From assembly GCF_023016085.1 (NCBI RefSeq), contig NZ_JALKBF010000001.1, positions 1,364,001-1,428,000 on the forward strand: a stretch of DNA of 64,000 nt, read 5' to 3'. Of the stretch, positions 46,482-55,841 are shown piece by piece. How positions within the stretch are numbered: the first letter of the stretch is position 1; every line of letters begins with the position of its first letter. The stretch is from Aliiroseovarius sp. F47248L. Its GTDB lineage: Bacteria; Pseudomonadota; Alphaproteobacteria; Rhodobacterales; Rhodobacteraceae. The position numbers and the translations under genes are program-made. The notes under the pieces are model-generated. The model was not told the origin of the DNA. It did no database searches and saw only the letters and a program-made list of their open reading frames with translations.

Positions 46482-48132
46482 GATCCGTGCCTCCTTTACG
46501 GCCACCCAATAGGCGAAGTGCAATGTGCAGCCCAACGCCCAGAATTGTCAGCGCGACCAGCGCCATTCCCAATAGCCCAATCGGGGATCGGGGATTGGTG
46601 CCGGGCATATAGACCGCTGCGATCCCGTCCAGTCGCCCGTCCTGCGCATGACACGCCGCACAATCCAGCGCATCCGAGGCGGGGGCAACCATATGGGTGA
46701 TCGGCCAATACATCTGCGTATCGACGAAATCGAAGTTGCCGGAATACTCCTGCCCCGCTGCTTTCATCCCTGCTTCGATGGCTTTGGGCCAATCGAAATT
46801 GGTCCAGAATGCGGTGTCGGTGGTCGGCCCCCAGACATGAGAATAGGCCAGCTTGTTGCTGTCTGTGTCATAGGCCTGCCGCCCCTCCATCAGTTTGAAA
46901 GGCCAGATCCGGCTGTCTGCCCCACCGGGGGCGCCTTTGATGCGGTTCACTTTAACCGCAGCGGTTGGGTCAATTTCTTCGCCCGTAGCATATTCTACAT
47001 GGCCATTGAACCAGGCATAATGTGGCACCACATCTTCGCCCCACTCGAAATCGCCCTTGGTGGACAGATAGGTGTGCAGTTCCTTACCGTCTGACTGAAC
47101 AAAGTTTGCCTCGTGCATTGGTTTGCCGTCAGCACCCATGCGGCCTGCGGTCGACCAATCCCAATAAGTCTTGGTAGCGACGCCTCCGCGCGCAAACTCG
47201 GGGATATGGCAGCTTTGACAGGCCAGCTTGTCGGTGTGATCATTCAGCTTCACACCCTTGATATTCGAGGGGTGCGGATTTGTGTCGTGGCAGCTTTCAC
47301 AGGTCGCCGCAGTGCGCACCGCTCCCGGCTTTCCCCGACCAACAACATCCTTGGCCACGGTGTCATAGCGTGACCCGGCCCAATTGTGCTTGTCTTCGAC
47401 ATGGCAGGTCGAGCAGGTAAAGTTCAAACCATCGGGCGACATGTGCACATCCACTTCTTTCGGCGGGGCATAAAGCGCCGAGCTGAGATCGCCGTGTTTC
47501 ACGTTGTCACCGCCACCGCCATAGAAGTGGCAGTTGCCACAATTGTCGCGCCCCGGCATCCCGACAGACTGCGCTGCCCTGGACAGATCAACCGGCCATG
47601 CCGCCGCCCCCGTGATCGTCTTGGTGCCGGCTTTCACCGGTTCAATCGGCGGATGCCCTGCCCCCGTAGCCGTCTTTGTGTACTGCCCTGACCGGTCATG
47701 GCAGACCAGACAATCCGGAACCGCACCCGCCTGTTCAGCTGTCTTCGACATATCGTCCCAGCCATAACCCGCATGGCACGAGGTGCAGCGCGCCTCGTTA
47801 CCGGCCACATTTCCACAGAAAGCGTTGATCACCTTTGACTTTCCAAGGGTCTGGCCGCTGTCGCTGTCGTATTTCCACTCGAAATGGATGGAATGCATGA
47901 TTTGATCATCCGCTTCGGTGTGGCAGCTGACGCAAGCCTCTGTCACCTCGGGGCCGGACGCAAAGGGCTTCTTCAGGATGTCGAATTTTGTGTGATCCGC
48001 CGTGGCACTTGAGATTGACGGCGTCGGTGCGACGGGCGGCATAGGCGTCGCCGGATTGTCTTCGGCTGTTGCGAACCCGGCGCCACCGGCAATCAAACCA
48101 AGCGACAGGATCGATGCAAGAAGTCTCTTCAT
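46474..48132 (-). CDS. Octaheme c-type cytochrome, tetrathionate reductase (OTR) family
   Basis: 552 residues. A signal peptide (~1-23) precedes eight CxxCH heme sites: CVSCH, CTSCH, CLVCH, CGNCH, CSTCH, CESCH, CQSCH and CAACH. A C-terminal transmembrane helix (GLLGMALVALTILGVGLHIAL) tethers it to the membrane. The family includes the Shewanella OTR protein, which reduces tetrathionate, nitrite and hydroxylamine in vitro; the physiological substrate is unknown. The paired cytochrome b gene suggests a quinone link. The start follows GGAGGGCTGAGCC. No maturation or sulfur genes are nearby. Confidence 0.93.
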   Translation of the reverse strand: MKRLLASILSLGLIAGGAGFATAEDNPATPMPPVAPTPSISSATADHTKFDILKKPFASGPEVTEACVSCHTEADDQIMHSIHFEWKYDSDSGQTLGKSKVINAFCGNVAGNEARCTSCHAGYGWDDMSKTAEQAGAVPDCLVCHDRSGQYTKTATGAGHPPIEPVKAGTKTITGAAAWPVDLSRAAQSVGMPGRDNCGNCHFYGGGGDNVKHGDLSSALYAPPKEVDVHMSPDGLNFTCSTCHVEDKHNWAGSRYDTVAKDVVGRGKPGAVRTAATCESCHDTNPHPSNIKGVKLNDHTDKLACQSCHIPEFARGGVATKTYWDWSTAGRMGADGKPMHEANFVQSDGKELHTYLSTKGDFEWGEDVVPHYAWFNGHVEYATGEEIDPTAAVKVNRIKGAPGGADSRIWPFKLMEGRQAYDTDSNKLAYSHVWGPTTDTAFWTNFDWPKAIEAGMKAAGQEYSGNFDFVDTQMYWPITHMVAPASDALDCAACHAQDGRLDGIAAVYMPGTNPRSPIGLLGMALVALTILGVGLHIALRLLGGRKGGTDHG

Positions 48133-48316
48133 GGCTCAGCCCTCCTCTGCTCCGGTTCGCGCGGCGGAGGATTACATTCTGGTATTCTAATATGTATCAG
48201 AGGCCGCAAGGGTCACCTAATGCCAAAATGACGCACCGATGACATTCGCGACGCAGCGGGCGATTGACCCCGGCCTTGCGCTTTGCCATCGTCTTTCGAC
48301 TTGATACGAGGTGACC

Positions 48317-49057
48317 ATGAAGCCCTTCCTGATCCTACAACTTCGCCCCGAGACAGATGCGTCCGACGATGAGTTTCAGGCGTTTCTGGCCAAAGGTGGG
48401 CTGGACCATGACCTAGTTCACCGCATTCGGTTGGATCAGCAGAGCATTCCTGCCGATTTAAACCCGAATGATTATGCAGGCGTCATTGTTGGGGGCGGTC
48501 CGGGCTGCGTGTCAGACGCGCCCGACAAGAAAGATCCGATCGAAGCGCGGATTGAAGCCCAATGCCTTGCCCTGATGCCAAAAATCACCGCTCAAGACAT
48601 TCCCTTTCTGGGGTGCTGTTATGGTATCGGGATCTTAGGCCAACATTTAGAGCCGGGGTCAGTTTCAAAAGAAAGCTATGGCGAACCGGTCAGCGCCAGC
48701 TTGTGTAAGATCACTGAAGACGGGCGCGACGACCCCCTGCTGGATGGCATTCCCGACACATTCGAAGCTTTTGTAGGCCACAAAGAAGCAATGCAGCACC
48801 TGCCGCAGGGCTGCCAACATCTGGTCTCATCGTCCCGCTGCCCGTATCAGATGATAAAGTGTGGACAGAATGTCTATGCGACGCAATTCCATCCCGAAGC
48901 CGATGCTCACAACTTTGAAACCCGCATCGGCATTTACAAACACCATGGCTATTTCCCCCCAGAAGAAGCAGAGGCGCTGGTCGACATGGTGCACGCTGCG
49001 AATGTTCATGCACCGGCGCAAATCTTGCGAAATTTTGTGACGCGCTATCGGGCGTAG
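48317..49057 (+). CDS. Class I glutamine amidotransferase-like protein
   Basis: 246 residues. The nucleophile elbow GCCYGIG places Cys101, and QFHPEAD supplies His192 and Glu194, completing a glutaminase triad. It resembles GuaA-type amidotransferase domains standing alone, so it acts on an unknown substrate or partner. ATG 48317 follows ACGAGGTGACC. It is divergent from the octaheme cytochrome gene (184-base gap, no gene seen), and its end overlaps the tail of the nucleotidyltransferase remnant. Confidence 0.88.
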   Translation: MKPFLILQLRPETDASDDEFQAFLAKGGLDHDLVHRIRLDQQSIPADLNPNDYAGVIVGGGPGCVSDAPDKKDPIEARIEAQCLALMPKITAQDIPFLGCCYGIGILGQHLEPGSVSKESYGEPVSASLCKITEDGRDDPLLDGIPDTFEAFVGHKEAMQHLPQGCQHLVSSSRCPYQMIKCGQNVYATQFHPEADAHNFETRIGIYKHHGYFPPEEAEALVDMVHAANVHAPAQILRNFVTRYRA

Positions 49058-49398
49058 AAAATACCGTCAATTGTAATTCCTTTCATACAGCGTATTCCGT
49101 CTTGTTCGGCTCCAAGTATAACTTTTTCTAATCCCGCACCACGTTCGTACCATTCCAAATGGACTTCGTTGCTCAGCAGAAGACCAGGATTCTGTTTGTA
49201 ATCTCGATACCAATGGGACCAAGTTCCGTATCCGTTTTCCGAACCAGCAGAATGCTCCATCACGATGGCAAGATCTATGTCGCTATCGGCGCGATTGTCA
49301 CCCCTCGCCCGGCTCCCATAGAGTATGACTTTAGCTATTTCGGGATGCTTCGCAGCTCACCTGCAGACCAGTTTTCGATCAGTTTTTGAGGTATTCAT
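49045..49398 (-). pseudogene. MNT-type nucleotidyltransferase remnant, interrupted near its N-terminus
   Basis: Reading the minus strand gives a 103-codon frame with the nucleotidyltransferase signature YGSRARGDNRADSDIDLAIV, and a C-terminal part (SNEVHLEWYERGAGLEKVI) typical of small MNT proteins such as the MntA antitoxin of HEPN/MNT pairs. An in-frame TGA at 49357-49359 separates it from the ATG at 49396-49398. A neighbouring frame reads [14 protein letters not shown], which looks like the original N-terminus, implying a frameshift. No usable start remains before the motif. The element abuts tRNA-Arg, and no intact HEPN partner is present. Confidence 0.7.
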
Positions 49399-49460
49399 AG
49401 ATCGAAGATTCTTCCTCGAAGAAAGCCACAAATCAGCATATTGCAATCTGTTGAACGTAA

Positions 49461-49537
<77 letters not shown>

Positions 49538-49622
49538 CTATGACACTTGGTCTGGGCCGGGATATAGGCCATCGCCCTGTCCCTCGCAACATGAAAAGCC
49601 ACCGAAAGACTGGGCAGAAATG

Positions 49623-49650
49623 AAAAGGGCCGCCCCTGGGCAGCCCTTTC
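49623..49650 (-). terminator. Intrinsic terminator after rpsI
   Basis: The stem AAAGGGC/GCCCTTT (49624-49630 with 49643-49649), extended by inner pairs, is followed on the minus strand by a short T run just past the rpsI stop. Confidence 0.8.
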
Positions 49651-49670
49651 GCAAACTATGTCCGTAGCGA

Positions 49671-50159
49671 TTAACGCTTCGAGAACTGGAAGCTCTTACG
49701 AGCTTTAGCTTTACCGTATTTCTTACGTTCCACAACACGGCTATCGCGGGTCAGGAATCCAGCGGCTTTCAGCGCGCCACGCAGGCTGGGTTCGTAAAGC
49801 TGCAGAGCTTTCGAAATGCCGTGCTTGACCGCACCAGCTTGACCAGAAAGGCCACCGCCCTTGACGGTTGCAACCACGTCAAACTCGCCTTCAACACCGG
49901 CGATTTGCTCGGGTTGGCGCACGATCAACTGCAGAACCGGACGGGCAAAATACTTGTCCATGTCCTTGCCGTTAACGGAAACCTTGCCGGAACCCGGCTT
50001 GATCCACACGCGTGCAACAGCGTCTTTACGTTTGCCGGTCGCATAGGCTCGACCCAGCTCGTCACGAACGGGCTCGCGAGGAGCCGCAACTTCGACCACC
50101 GCTTCGGTGCCTTCGGCAACAGCGTTCAGGTCTTCGAGTGTTTTGATCTCTTCAGTCAT
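49671..50159 (-). CDS. rpsI: 30S ribosomal protein S9
   Basis: 162 residues. The conserved core [21 protein letters not shown] and the C-terminal [16 protein letters not shown], whose last residues reach the P-site tRNA, are present. An N-terminal extension of about 30 residues (rich in Glu and Val) is usual in alphaproteobacteria. It begins two bases after rplM. Confidence 0.99.
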   Translation of the reverse strand: MTEEIKTLEDLNAVAEGTEAVVEVAAPREPVRDELGRAYATGKRKDAVARVWIKPGSGKVSVNGKDMDKYFARPVLQLIVRQPEQIAGVEGEFDVVATVKGGGLSGQAGAVKHGISKALQLYEPSLRGALKAAGFLTRDSRVVERKKYGKAKARKSFQFSKR

Positions 50160-50161
50160 GA

Positions 50162-50626
50162 TCAGCCCTCACGCGTGTTTTTGGCGTTCATGGATTTGAC
50201 ATCCAGCACTTCGGGGCTTTGTGCCTCGTGGGGGTGCTCGGTGCCAGCATAGACGCGCAGATTGGTCATCTGTTTGCGGCTCAGCGGACCGCCGGGCAGC
50301 ATACGCTGAACGGCTTTGGTCAACAGACGCTCGGGGTGCTCACCCTCAAGGATCTGGCCAGCGGTGCGGGATTTGATGCCGCCCGGATAACCGGTGTGCC
50401 AATAGTGCACTTTGTCGGTGCGCTTCTTGCCGGTCATTTGAACTTTGTCCGCGTTGATCACGATGACGTTGTCACCCATGTCCATGTGCGGTGTGAACGA
50501 GGCTTTGTGTTTGCCACGAAGACGCGTTGCGATAATCGATGCAAGACGGCCCAGCACGACGCCTTCGGCGTCGATGATGATCCACTTTTTGTCGATATCT
50601 GCAGGCGTTGCAGAGAAGGTTTTCAT
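50162..50626 (-). CDS. rplM: 50S ribosomal protein L13
   Basis: 154 residues. Signatures include [34 protein letters not shown] and [18 protein letters not shown]. It heads the rplM-rpsI operon. The 147 bases upstream are AT-rich and contain a TATAAA hexamer on the minus strand near 50669, so a strong promoter lies there. Confidence 0.99.
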   Translation of the reverse strand: MKTFSATPADIDKKWIIIDAEGVVLGRLASIIATRLRGKHKASFTPHMDMGDNVIVINADKVQMTGKKRTDKVHYWHTGYPGGIKSRTAGQILEGEHPERLLTKAVQRMLPGGPLSRKQMTNLRVYAGTEHPHEAQSPEVLDVKSMNAKNTREG

Positions 50627-50773
50627 TGATTCAGCCCTGATTGGGTTTCGGATGGGCTGGTTTTAGTGATTTATACACTGCGGTCAAGCGAAGTTATCGG
50701 CCAAAACATATGCCAATTCAATGTGTTACAATTATGGTATTATTATACCCCACACTAATCACACCATTCAGCC

Positions 50774-51772
50774 CTATTCTGGCTGACAAATCTCGTCCTG
50801 TGCAATTGCACGTCCGGTGCGCCAGACCAGCCCTGCGACAACACAAACCAAGATGATCAGGATGAAAAACCCGATGGTTTGGTGTACGCGTGATCCATCC
50901 AGTTGTGAAAACCGGAAAGACGCGATGGCAAGCGCGGCCAATGGAAAGCTTAAGGCCCACCAACTGAGGGCAAATGGAAGTTTGGCCAGTTTTGGCACCT
51001 GCGCCACCACCAGAGCCGCAAAGATATAACCCGCGTTCAGCAGCATGCGTGCAAAACCATCAACCGTTCCGATCATGCTGACATAGGCCAAAAAGGCGAC
51101 GGCTGGGGGGGCGATCAGGATCACCATGGTGGGAAAAAGTCGGGCGACCATTGGATCATGGAAGATCAGTCGGTTCATCACAAGCGTCAGAAGGACAATC
51201 CAGAAGATGATGCCCCCGGAAAAAAGCAGCCAGGAAATCTCAATATAACCGATACGGGCGCCAAGAATGGGTACAATCACGTTGCCAACGGCGGGGATGA
51301 ACCACGCGGGTGTCAGATGACCCACCTGAAAACTGCGATGGCTGATCCAGCCCGTTACCACCGCAATGGTCAGAACCCCCTGTCCTGCAACACCGGCGAG
51401 CCATATCCAGGTGGCCAGTGTTTCCTCATAGGGAAAAATCGCGGTCGCCATCAAAAGCATCGACACCGTGATGGTTGGGAAGAAGGCCAACTTCACAGGG
51501 TGATGCCATTCCTCACCCACCATCGCCGGATAGCGCAGAGCCTTGGCAAGATAGAATACAGAAATGACAAGAAAGGCGGCAATCCCGATCAGCAACACAA
51601 GGGACGACGCGTTGGCGAGCCACGGCGCGGCTGGCGCAGCTGCGTGCAAGGCGAGTGCCAATCCCATCAGACCCATGACGATCGCAAAGAAGGTCACGTG
51701 GAAATGTGCCAGCCGGCTGTGTTCAGCAGGGGGCGTGATGGGATCAGGGGCGTTGGATGTGTGCTCGGACAT
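50774..51772 (-). CDS. SLAC1/TehA-type anion channel or exporter
   Basis: A 332-residue protein with about ten hydrophobic helices. The opening LAHFHVTFFAIVMGLMGLAL and the internal TGWISHRSFQVGHLTPAWFIP belong to the TDT (tellurite-resistance/dicarboxylate) family, whose members pass anions. The substrate is unknown. ATG 51772 (MSEHTS) is chosen; a TTG at 51829 overlapping the upstream thioesterase stop would add 19 residues. It is probably co-transcribed with the thioesterase. Confidence 0.87.
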   Translation of the reverse strand: MSEHTSNAPDPITPPAEHSRLAHFHVTFFAIVMGLMGLALALHAAAPAAPWLANASSLVLLIGIAAFLVISVFYLAKALRYPAMVGEEWHHPVKLAFFPTITVSMLLMATAIFPYEETLATWIWLAGVAGQGVLTIAVVTGWISHRSFQVGHLTPAWFIPAVGNVIVPILGARIGYIEISWLLFSGGIIFWIVLLTLVMNRLIFHDPMVARLFPTMVILIAPPAVAFLAYVSMIGTVDGFARMLLNAGYIFAALVVAQVPKLAKLPFALSWWALSFPLAALAIASFRFSQLDGSRVHQTIGFFILIILVCVVAGLVWRTGRAIAQDEICQPE

Positions 51773-51825
51773 TTGGGCCTCGTCGCTAGGGTTCGGGTTT
51801 TTGGTGCGCCAATCCCCGCCGTCGG

Positions 51826-52251
51826 TCAAGCCCGTTCGGGCGGGATCGAGTAGGTCAAACTGGCGCGGGCGACCGGAGAGTCATTGCCTTCGGAATGAAT
51901 CAACACATCCCCGACCGCCAGCACGCGGCCTAGCTTGTGCAGCTGCGCATGCGCCACAAGGTCCGTGTTCGCCGCAGGTTTGCGCATGAAATCAATGGAG
52001 CAATTCGTGGTTACGGCCAGCGCTTTTGGCCCGATCATCGCCAAGATCGCCAGATAGATCGACACGTCAGCCAGTGCAAACATCGTTGGCCCCGATACAG
52101 TGCCGCCGGGCCGCAGATGTTTGTCACCGATGCGTGTGCGTACAGTGATCTGCATGGGGGCCACATCCGCAATCTCAAAATCTGGGGCGACTTGTGGAAA
52201 CGCGGTCTCCATAAAGGATTGAAGTTCGTCGCGTGACATTTTCAACTGCAT
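51826..52251 (-). CDS. PaaI-family hotdog thioesterase
   Basis: 141 residues with the hotdog fold signature GGTVSGPTMFALADVSIYLA and a following strand rich in Val and Asn. The family hydrolyses acyl-CoA thioesters. Divergent from an enoyl-CoA hydratase gene with a 57-base gap, which suggests a shared fatty or aromatic acid context, though this is inference. Confidence 0.88.
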   Translation of the reverse strand: MQLKMSRDELQSFMETAFPQVAPDFEIADVAPMQITVRTRIGDKHLRPGGTVSGPTMFALADVSIYLAILAMIGPKALAVTTNCSIDFMRKPAANTDLVAHAQLHKLGRVLAVGDVLIHSEGNDSPVARASLTYSIPPERA

Positions 52252-52308
52252 GGTTCCCCCCCGTGATTTTCCCGCCTATCGTGGGCCAGAATATTGAGCG
52301 AGGACAAG

Positions 52309-53106
52309 ATGGCAGACCCACTATTGATCAGAGAGGACGCAGCGTCAGTTGCGCGCTTGACCCTGAACAACCCCGGCGCGCTCAATGCGCTGTCTGACGC
52401 GATGTTGGCGGCGCTGAAAGCCGAGTTTGCGGCGTTAGCGCAGGATAGCAGCATCCGCGCTGTCGTGATCGCGGGGGCGGGTAAGGTGTTCTGCGCGGGT
52501 CACGACCTGAAAGAAATGACGGCCGGGCGACAGGCTGAAGATGGCGGCGCGGCCTATTTCAAAGACCTGTTTGATCGCTGCGCCGAGGTCATGTGCATGA
52601 TCCCCCGCCTGCCCCAACCCGTGATCGCCGAGGCACACGGGATCGCAACTGCCGCTGGTTGCCAGTTGCTTGCGACCTGCGACATGGCCGTGGCTGCCGA
52701 AGGCACGCGGTTTGGCGTGAACGGGGTGAATATCGGCTTGTTCTGCTCGACCCCCATGGTGGCCCTGACCCGTAACGTGCCGCGCAAGGTCGCGTTTGAA
52801 ATGCTGACCACTGGCGAATTCATCGACGCCACCCGCGCGCGCGAAGTCGGGCTGGTAAACCGCGTCGTCCCGCACGATCAGTTGCGCACGGCAACCGACG
52901 AGCTTGCTCAGACTGTGGCCTCGAAGCTCGGGGCGGCGGTCAAGATCGGCAAGGCGAGCTTTTACGATCAGGCCGATATGTCGCTTGAAGCCGCCTATGC
53001 TTTCGCCGGTGCTGCCATGGTCGAAAACATGATGCTGCGCGACACCGAAGAAGGCATCAGCGCCTTTATTGAGAAACGCAAACCGGACTGGGATCAGTCC
53101 CAGTAA
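52309..53106 (+). CDS. Enoyl-CoA hydratase/isomerase family protein
   Basis: 265 residues of the crotonase fold. Oxyanion-hole loops are visible as FCAGHDLKEM and HGIATAAGCQLLATCDM. In true hydratases two glutamates are catalytic; here the positions in IATAAGCQ and NIGLFCST lack them, so it may be a hydratase-like protein of different chemistry. ATG 52309 follows GAGCGAGGACAAG. It precedes the SMR exporter gene by 20 bases. Confidence 0.9.
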   Translation: MADPLLIREDAASVARLTLNNPGALNALSDAMLAALKAEFAALAQDSSIRAVVIAGAGKVFCAGHDLKEMTAGRQAEDGGAAYFKDLFDRCAEVMCMIPRLPQPVIAEAHGIATAAGCQLLATCDMAVAAEGTRFGVNGVNIGLFCSTPMVALTRNVPRKVAFEMLTTGEFIDATRAREVGLVNRVVPHDQLRTATDELAQTVASKLGAAVKIGKASFYDQADMSLEAAYAFAGAAMVENMMLRDTEEGISAFIEKRKPDWDQSQ

Positions 53107-53126
53107 GCTCAAGTCACGAGGTCACC

Positions 53127-53456
53127 ATGCCTTACCTGATCCTCTTCTTTGCAGTGGTTGCAGAAACCATCGGCACAACCGCCCTGCAAGCCAGCCAACA
53201 GTTCAGTCGATTTTGGCCATCGGTGACGGTGGTCGTCGCCTATGGCATCAGTTTTGCGTTGCTAGGCTGGGCACTGAAATACATGGCGGTCGGGGTGGCC
53301 TATGCCATCTGGTCTGGGCTGGGCATCATCCTGATTGCCCTTATCGGATACGCGCTGTTCGGACAAAGGCTCGACCTGCCCGCATTGATCGGTCTTGCGA
53401 TGATCCTTGGCGGTATTCTGATCATCCATCTGTTTTCACAATCCGCACAGCATTGA
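53127..53456 (+). CDS. Small multidrug resistance (SMR) exporter
   Basis: 109 residues with four transmembrane helices. The essential glutamate is Glu12 (FFAVVAETIGTTALQ), and YAIWSGLGIILIALIG and AMILGGILIIHL are the family signatures. It exports quaternary cations or guanidinium-like compounds as a dimer. GAGGTCACC precedes the ATG. It may be co-transcribed with the hydratase-like gene. Confidence 0.93.
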   Translation: MPYLILFFAVVAETIGTTALQASQQFSRFWPSVTVVVAYGISFALLGWALKYMAVGVAYAIWSGLGIILIALIGYALFGQRLDLPALIGLAMILGGILIIHLFSQSAQH

Positions 53457-53581
53457 CGCCACGCCCGACGAGGCGAGAAAATTAACAAGAGTTGTTTTTT
53501 TGGTGGCGTTCAACCGCCAACCGGGCTATGCGCGCCCCTAACTTCTAACATACTTACTCCTATCCCCCACAAGGTGGCCCT

Positions 53582-55405
53582 ATGGACCTGCGCAATATCG
53601 CGATCATCGCACACGTCGACCACGGCAAGACAACTCTTGTTGACGAGCTTCTGAAACAATCCGGCGCGTTCCGGGAAAACCAGGCCGTTGCCGAACGCGC
53701 TATGGATTCGAACGATCTGGAGCGTGAACGCGGGATCACCATTTTCGCCAAGCCCACGTCGGTCGAATATAAAGGCACGCGTATTAACATCGTCGACACC
53801 CCCGGCCACGCCGATTTCGGGGGCGAGGTAGAGCGGATCTTGTCGATGGTTGATGGTGTTGTGCTGTTGGTGGACGCCGCAGAAGGCCCGATGCCGCAAA
53901 CGAAATTCGTGACCTCGAAGGCACTTGCCCTTGGTTTGCGTCCCATCGTGGTTCTGAACAAGGTCGACAAGCCGGATGCCGAGCCTGACCGAGCACTGGA
54001 CGAGTGTTTCGACCTGTTCGCCAATCTGGGCGCGGATGATGATCAATTGGACTTCCCGCATATGTATGCTTCGGGCCGCAACGGCTGGGCGGATGCGGAA
54101 CTGGACGGGCCGCGCAAGGATTTGCACGCGCTCTTTAACTTGATCGTGAACCACGTGCCGAAGCCCAAGCAAATCGCACACCAAAACGAAGATTTTTCGA
54201 TGCTGGCCACCACGTTGGGTGCGGACCCATTCGTGGGCCGTCTGCTGACTGGGCGTGTGGAAACCGGCCGCCTCAAGGTCGGTGCAACCGTGCAAGCCCT
54301 GTCGCGCATCGGCCAAAAGATCGAGCAGTTCCGCGTGACCCGCATTCAGGCCTTCCGCGGCCTTGGTCAACAAGATATCGACGAAGCCATTGCAGGTGAC
54401 ATCGTGTCATTGGCCGGCATGTCAAAAGCCACCGTGGCCGACACGATCTGTGCGTTGGCGGTCGACACTCCGCTGCCTGCGCAGCCGATTGATCCGCCCA
54501 CCATCACCGTGACCTTCGGCATCAATGATAGCCCGCTGGCTGGCCGTGACGGCAAGAAGGTGCAATCGCGTGTGATCCGCGAGCGGTTGATGAAAGAGGC
54601 AGAGAGCAACGTCGCCATCAAGATCGCGGACACCCCCGGCGGTGAAGCCTTCGAAGTCTCTGGTCGTGGTGAATTGCAGATGGGCGTGTTGATCGAAAAC
54701 ATGCGCCGCGAAGGGTTCGAGCTGTCAATCTCGCGCCCGCAGGTGATCATGCGCGACGTGGATGGCGAGACCGTCGAACCGATCGAAGAAGTCACAATCG
54801 ACGTGGATGACGAATATTCCGGCGCTGTGATCGAAAAACTGACCGGATCGCGTAAAGGCGAAATGACCGAGATGAAGCCCGCAGGTGCTGGCAAAACCCG
54901 GATCATCGCCCATGTGCCGTCGCGTGGCCTGATCGGCTATCACGGCGAGTTTCTGACCGACACGCGCGGCACCGGCGTTCTGAACCGGGTTTTTCATGGC
55001 TGGGCACCCCACAAAGGCAATATTCCCGGTCGTCGCGCGGGTGTTCTGATCTCGATGGAAAACGGCACCTCGGTCGCCTATGCGCTGTGGAACCTCGAAG
55101 ATCGCGGCCGCATGTTCATCGGCGCGCAGGAAGAGATCTATCAAGGCATGATCATCGGCGAGCATTCGCGCGAAAACGATCTTGAGGTGAACCCGCTTAA
55201 GGGCAAGAAGCTGACCAACGTGCGTGCCTCGGGCACGGACGAGGCCGTGCGCCTGACCACGCCGATCACCATGTCGCTGGAAGAAGCGATCGCCTATATC
55301 GACAATGACGAGCTGGTCGAGGTGACGCCGAACAACATCCGCCTGCGCAAACGCTTCCTTGACCCGCATGAACGCAAGCGGCACGCGCGGTCAACAGATC
55401 AGTAA
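53582..55405 (+). CDS. typA: Ribosome-binding GTPase TypA/BipA
   Basis: A 607-residue translational GTPase. G1 is [11 protein letters not shown]3 [11 protein letters not shown]4 NKVDKPDA and G5 SGRNGW. Domains II, III and the C-terminal part follow, with [20 protein letters not shown] sequence near residue 490. It helps ribosome assembly at low temperature and stress. AAGGTGGCC precedes the ATG. A terminator follows. Confidence 0.98.
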   Translation: MDLRNIAIIAHVDHGKTTLVDELLKQSGAFRENQAVAERAMDSNDLERERGITIFAKPTSVEYKGTRINIVDTPGHADFGGEVERILSMVDGVVLLVDAAEGPMPQTKFVTSKALALGLRPIVVLNKVDKPDAEPDRALDECFDLFANLGADDDQLDFPHMYASGRNGWADAELDGPRKDLHALFNLIVNHVPKPKQIAHQNEDFSMLATTLGADPFVGRLLTGRVETGRLKVGATVQALSRIGQKIEQFRVTRIQAFRGLGQQDIDEAIAGDIVSLAGMSKATVADTICALAVDTPLPAQPIDPPTITVTFGINDSPLAGRDGKKVQSRVIRERLMKEAESNVAIKIADTPGGEAFEVSGRGELQMGVLIENMRREGFELSISRPQVIMRDVDGETVEPIEEVTIDVDDEYSGAVIEKLTGSRKGEMTEMKPAGAGKTRIIAHVPSRGLIGYHGEFLTDTRGTGVLNRVFHGWAPHKGNIPGRRAGVLISMENGTSVAYALWNLEDRGRMFIGAQEEIYQGMIIGEHSRENDLEVNPLKGKKLTNVRASGTDEAVRLTTPITMSLEEAIAYIDNDELVEVTPNNIRLRKRFLDPHERKRHARSTDQ

Positions 55406-55430
55406 ACAATTGCAGGTCTGAGAGTTAAAG

Positions 55431-55459
55431 AAAGCCCCGGTCTGATGCCGGGGCTTTTT
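55431..55459 (+). terminator. Intrinsic terminator after typA
   Basis: The stem AAAGCCCCGG/CCGGGGCTTT (55431-55440 with 55448-55457) around a 7-base loop is followed by T residues. Confidence 0.88.
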
Positions 55460-55476
55460 CGATTTGTGGGCCGGTC

Positions 55477-55764
55477 TTACTCATCCGTCTCGACAATCAA
55501 CAATTCCCGCTCGGATGCGTTCCGCGCATGGCTCAGCGCCTCTTGATATTCGGGCGAATGATAGCACCCTTCCGCGGCCTCGACGCTGGGGAACTTCGCC
55601 ACCACATTGCGCGGACGGTCTTTGCCTTCAAGCTGCACATAACGTCCGCCACGCGCGATGAAATGCCCACCATGCTTGGCAATCGCGGGGCCAGCAAGGG
55701 CGGCGTATTTTCCATAGGCCTCTTCATCAGTCACGGTCACATGGGCGATCCAAAGGGCGGGCAT
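55477..55764 (-). CDS. DUF1330 domain protein
   Basis: 95 residues forming a ferredoxin-like alpha/beta fold of the DUF1330 family (KHGGHFIARGGRYVQLEG; RNVVAKFPSVEAAEGCYHSPEYQ). No biochemical role is established. The terminator of alaS overlaps its upstream region, so it must have its own promoter close to the start. Confidence 0.9.
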   Translation of the reverse strand: MPALWIAHVTVTDEEAYGKYAALAGPAIAKHGGHFIARGGRYVQLEGKDRPRNVVAKFPSVEAAEGCYHSPEYQEALSHARNASERELLIVETDE

Positions 55765-55782
55765 GGTGTCTCTCCTGCAATT

Positions 55783-55818
55783 AAAAAGCCGCGTAGGTCA
55801 GCAGACGATACGCGGCCT
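55783..55818 (-). terminator. Intrinsic terminator after alaS
   Basis: The stem GCCGCGTA/TACGCGGC (55788-55795 with 55809-55816), with a 13-base loop and a T run at 55783-55787 on the minus strand, lies 26 bases past the alaS stop. Confidence 0.82.
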
Positions 55819-55841
55819 TTCAGGATTTGCAATGGGGCTGC

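Noticed and set aside
50660..50700. Specific -35/-10 assignment for the rplM promoter
   Set aside because: Several pairs fit about equally (TTGAAT with GATAAC, or TTGACC with AAAACC); no single one could be supported.
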